This document shows positions 60,636-64,000 of a stretch of DNA of 64,000 nt, one piece after another. The translations under genes were made by a program, and so were the position numbers. Every line of letters begins with the position of its first letter. Within the stretch, counting starts at the first letter, position 1. The stretch lies in the NCBI GenBank assembly GCA_014529385.2, contig CM043968.1, positions 24,492,513-24,556,512 on the forward strand. Reading direction: 5' to 3'. The notes beneath the pieces were generated by a model that was not told where the DNA came from, did no database searches, and saw only the letters and a list, made by a program, of their open reading frames with translations. This DNA comes from Adiantum capillus-veneris. Its lineage: Eukaryota; Streptophyta; Polypodiopsida; Polypodiales; Pteridaceae.

Positions 60636-61214
60636 TTGAAGGCAACCATGCAAGGAGCAGAGCAGGCACGACGAGGCCGGTGGGAGCACCCTGCAGGTGA
60701 AGGGGGATGGGGTTTTGTGAGGGCTTGTTTTTTGAGAGAAAAGGTGGGACCAAAATGTCCTCTCCAGTTTTCCTGTAGCTCACGTGAACTCACAACCGAT
60801 GGGTTTTCGGCTGCCAACATGTTCGCAACCAGCATTCCAGGTGAATTGGCTCTATGTGCCCGCTCAATAGGTTGGTTAGAGGGCATCCACATGGCACACC
60901 AGCCATTTATGGGTCTTGGGGCATGTAGAACAGAGGGAAGATCCCCAGATAGGGACCTCCCACCCCCCTTGTATCGTGTTGCAGATTGGTTGAGTACCAG
61001 CGTTTTGGGCTCTGTGTGTGTGTGTGTGTGTGCATCTCTTTCTCATGCGATTACCCTCCCCAAACTATTCCTTGCATTTTCATTTGTTACAGGTTGGAAC
61101 CACGCCGAGGAGGGTGTACATACCATATCAGACAGACAGAGAACTATTGGGCTGCCCACGTATCCCTTGCTAAAGATCTTCACTGATGCACAGTGGTTCA
61201 TTGCTACATGCTGA
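60636..61214 (+). CDS. Hypothetical 192-codon frame, doubtful
   Basis: Longest plus-strand frame of the right quarter, beginning MKATMQGAEQARRGRWEHPA. It crosses a GT tract (poly CV), has no recognised domain and no clear promoter. The GC-rich composition lengthens chance frames, so I give it little weight. Confidence 0.15.
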   Translation: MKATMQGAEQARRGRWEHPAGEGGWGFVRACFLREKVGPKCPLQFSCSSRELTTDGFSAANMFATSIPGELALCARSIGWLEGIHMAHQPFMGLGACRTEGRSPDRDLPPPLYRVADWLSTSVLGSVCVCVCASLSHAITLPKLFLAFSFVTGWNHAEEGVHTISDRQRTIGLPTYPLLKIFTDAQWFIATC

Positions 61215-61766
61215 TTCAGAAACGGGGTGGTTGTTCATTTCAAAAGAGGGTTGCTATCTCTGGTTGCTGCCTTGTTCACCTTTGTTAGTGCCACTTTGAC
61301 ATGGTATTAGAGTAGGGGTGTGCTGAAGGCTTGTTTGAGGTGCTGGTTTAACGTGATAAAAAGCAACGTATGGCTGTGGTTGCTGCTGTTTTTCTAACTA
61401 TTTGGGGCTGATTTTCTGTTGTGGTGGGCTTTCTGGTGCCACTTTGGCATATTATTATAGCCACAGTGTCCTCAAGAGTTGAATCCTCGGTCGGAGCTTG
61501 TTTGAGGTGTCACAAACTGATGATGTGGCATGACATACACATTTACTAGTTGCCTCGACAGTAGCTTTCTGACCCAAGTAGCCGAGATAGTCTCCTGTTT
61601 GTAGTCGTCATTACTTTCTCCAATGCCGGGGGGCTTAGCAAGTGGGGGTGCATAACCACAATGAGCGGGTGGCAGAGGAGGGGCAATGTTCATTGCCATG
61701 CCAAATTAGGAAGAGGAAGGATGCAGTGAGGGGCTATGGAAGAGAGGGTGTGATTGATAGCCTTTT

Positions 61767-61876
<110 letters not shown>

Positions 61877-61969
61877 GGAGGGAGAAGCTATTGGCACACA
61901 AAATTGAGCACAAAGAATGGCTTCTATTGACTCCTATCAATGGGGAAGTTGCTTATTGATGAATTGGGG

Positions 61970-61990
61970 AGAGAGAGAGAGAGAGAGAGA
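61970..61990. repeat. (GA)n tract, 21 bp
   Basis: Short GA tract. Confidence 0.9.
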
Positions 61991-62141
61991 AGACACAGTA
62001 CCACATGGATATATTTAAATTATGATTGTATATTTAAATATAAATACCTTAAGCTTAGAAGGTAGTTAATGGATTAACTAAGTACTTCAAAAATCACGAA
62101 AAGAGACATGCTCTGCTATAAACATGGATATAGGTATGAAC

Positions 62142-62273
62142 TTGGTGATTATCATATCTAGTTTAATAATGATGCTTCTTATTTGCATAGAAGTTTAAAT
62201 ATATTGTTTGGTGATTATCATATCTAGTTAAATAATAATTCTTCTTATTTACATAGAAATTTAAATATAGTGT
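62142..62273. repeat. 66-bp tandem duplication
   Basis: TTGGTGATTATCATATCTAG at 62142 recurs at 62208, with the following AT-rich sequence also repeated (CTTCTTATTTxCATAGAA). Confidence 0.88.
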
Positions 62274-62700
62274 TTGTATCTTAGAGAATCAACGTTCAAT
62301 CGTTAGCATTGTGATATATATTTTGAAGAAATTATGATTACATTGTTTTTTTGTATTAAATATACTTTTTCTTTCTATTATATCTACTTGAAGGCGCAGG
62401 CCTTGTGATTTTATCACTTGTTTAGTTCAAACAAAGTGAATCCCGTAGGGAAAGAGAGAGGTGAAGAGTGTTTCCATGATGTAGAACAGACCCCTACAAT
62501 GAACTCACTTGTGGCATTAAATATGTCCACTACCTAGCCCAACATATATCTATTTGGCAGAGGAAAGGTGAAAGGTTTACTTAGTGTGCATCTTTATGAT
62601 CAATTACTTAAAAAGGTTGCTGATTTTTCTTTCAACAACACTTTATAGACTAATCTCTTTGTTTTTGAAGAAACAAGTAATGTTTGAGCATCCCATTTCG

Positions 62701-62738
<38 letters not shown>

Positions 62739-63586
62739 TTTGATGACACAAAAGGCCGTTTTCTAGGAAAAATTTCAATTCATTATAGCTTATACATCAA
62801 GTTATAAACCCTACTACAGATCTTAAAAGCATTGGGTCATGCAAAGAGTGTCGAGTTGTAGCTTCATCTTCAAAAAATGATATAACCATGGGTTAAGACA
62901 CGGTGTCCTTCATGGGGTTGCCTTTTGAGAGTTACTAGATGGCTTCTACTCTCTTCTACATAAGATGCCACTGTTAGTAGTTAGATGGAGCACCTTATTG
63001 GTGCTTTGGAGGATGATGTAATTTGATAATGAAGCATTAAAGCTAATATAGGCTAGTGGCACTACATTATGGATGAATAATAAGTGTTTTCACTTTGGAG
63101 TGAGGAGAGGGAGAAGAGGGTTACCAAAATTGGGCTTTGCCTCCTTTTCACTTAAGCAACGCGTGGGTCACATACTAGTACATATGATAGGAGTATTTGA
63201 TTTTCTTTCCAAACCTTGAAAGCACACTAGTGTTAACCAAGCCTCGCTGAAGCCAATCTCGAGATTATAAAAGAGAACTACTTTGCAAAAAAAAAAAAAA
63301 CGATGCCTTTCTTTGTGTGTGAAAGAGCTCTAAACCTTTAGATGTTTGGAGTTCTGATGGATGTGGATGATTACAGTGGCCAATCTAGGCTATGCTAATA
63401 CAGAAAAGCAAAACTATGAAAAGCAGCAGATGGCAGAGGATGTCAAAGGAGAGTGAGCTGGCTCACCTTTTGTGACAGAAGCTAGCTTTGAAAAAGGTTT
63501 CCCAAAGCCCATTTTCACCCTCGGGCCTCCACTTTCACACACACACGTTCTCACCCTGAAAGATTTTGCTTCGTCTCAAGACTCTC
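62274..63586. other. No gene seen
   Basis: AT-rich; (GA)n at 62704-62734; poly-A of 14 at 63287-63300; GTGAGC/GCTCAC 2-base-loop hairpin near 63453-63466. Confidence 0.45.
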
Positions 63587-63637
<51 letters not shown>

Positions 63638-64000
63638 TCACACACTCTCTCTCTCTCTCTCTACTTATCTCTGCTGCAAAGTAACCTACATACAGCCCTC
63701 ATCAGCCTATACTCGCTCGTTCCTCACGTCTTTCTTTTCAGCTCTCAAAAGCTTTTGTAACCCCCTCCAGGCACGCACGAGCACACACACAGACACACAT
63801 CCCTCCCTCTCTTGCTCACAAGCATTCACTCCCTCCACACACCCACACACACACACACACGTTTTCTGCTCCTCCAGCAGCTCACTTGTCTAGACTCCAA
63901 ACCCCAACTGCGATTCTCTCCTCCTCTTGTGGTCGTACATCTTTCGGGCCGAATGCTATGCTCCCAGCTCCTTTCAGTAACTTACTTAAGCGGCGAACGC
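63540..64000 (+). promoter_or_regulatory. Pyrimidine-rich leader-like block at right edge
   Basis: Strongly C/T-rich plus strand with (TC)n at 63588-63619 passing into (CA)n, then CCCTCCCTCTCTTGCTCAC and CTCTCCTCCTCTTGTGG. Such CT-rich sequence is common in 5' leaders of plant genes. No long frame begins before 64000, so a gene start would lie beyond the edge. Confidence 0.3.

Noticed and set aside
60074-60892. Minus-strand frames of 91-176 codons
   Set aside because: They cross a CT tract, overlap in three frames and show no recognisable domain.

Overview
The window is repeat-dominated nuclear DNA of a land plant. The evidence is plant-type Ty3/gypsy and Ty1/copia retrotransposons, an initiator-tRNA-Met primer-binding site, LINE remnants, decayed pentatricopeptide-repeat (PPR) copies and very long dinucleotide microsatellites. 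A fern or another large-genome non-flowering plant is a guess; nothing here fixes the species. I find no intact host gene and no rRNA or tRNA gene. Almost every coding stretch is broken by stops or frameshifts.

Layout. 1-7516 (+) is the 3' part of gypsy element A: end of pol, a second retropepsin, a long spacer, a long 3' ORF and the 3' LTR. It abuts a copia reverse-transcriptase fragment (to 7793). 7815-11669 holds microsatellites and unassigned sequence. 11670-25875 (-) is element B, a longer copy of the same family with 3' LTR, 3' ORF, spacer, second retropepsin, integrase, RNase H, RT, first protease and a 5'-truncated gag. 25876-37860 is AT-rich and holds two inverted copies of a TIR element (28448-29572, 35580-36918), a dead protein kinase (30430-32160), a LINE scrap and several CT/GA tracts. 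37864-42496 (+) is a decayed gypsy element C of another subfamily, followed by a reverse-oriented integrase tail (42875-43303) and a LINE ORF1 scrap. 43944-49455 (-) is element D, with about 130-bp LTRs and a Met-tRNA primer site, inserted inside a (TC)n tract. 49456-64000 has an about 0.7-kb tandem duplication (50638-52105), PPR relics (56440-59260), more microsatellites, and a pyrimidine-rich block at the right edge that resembles a gene leader.

The most notable system is the A/B retroelement family. Its pol carries the usual protease, RT, RNase H and integrase, and then a second retropepsin fused after the integrase. A 1.4-kb conserved candidate intron follows, containing three copies of a 22-bp palindrome spaced about 285 bp apart. 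Then comes an about 3.4-kb ORF with a conserved N-terminal domain, an acidic linker, a coiled coil and a C-terminal globular domain, in the position where env sits in retroviruses. Two copies in opposite orientation show the same architecture, so it belongs to the family and is not an accident of one copy.
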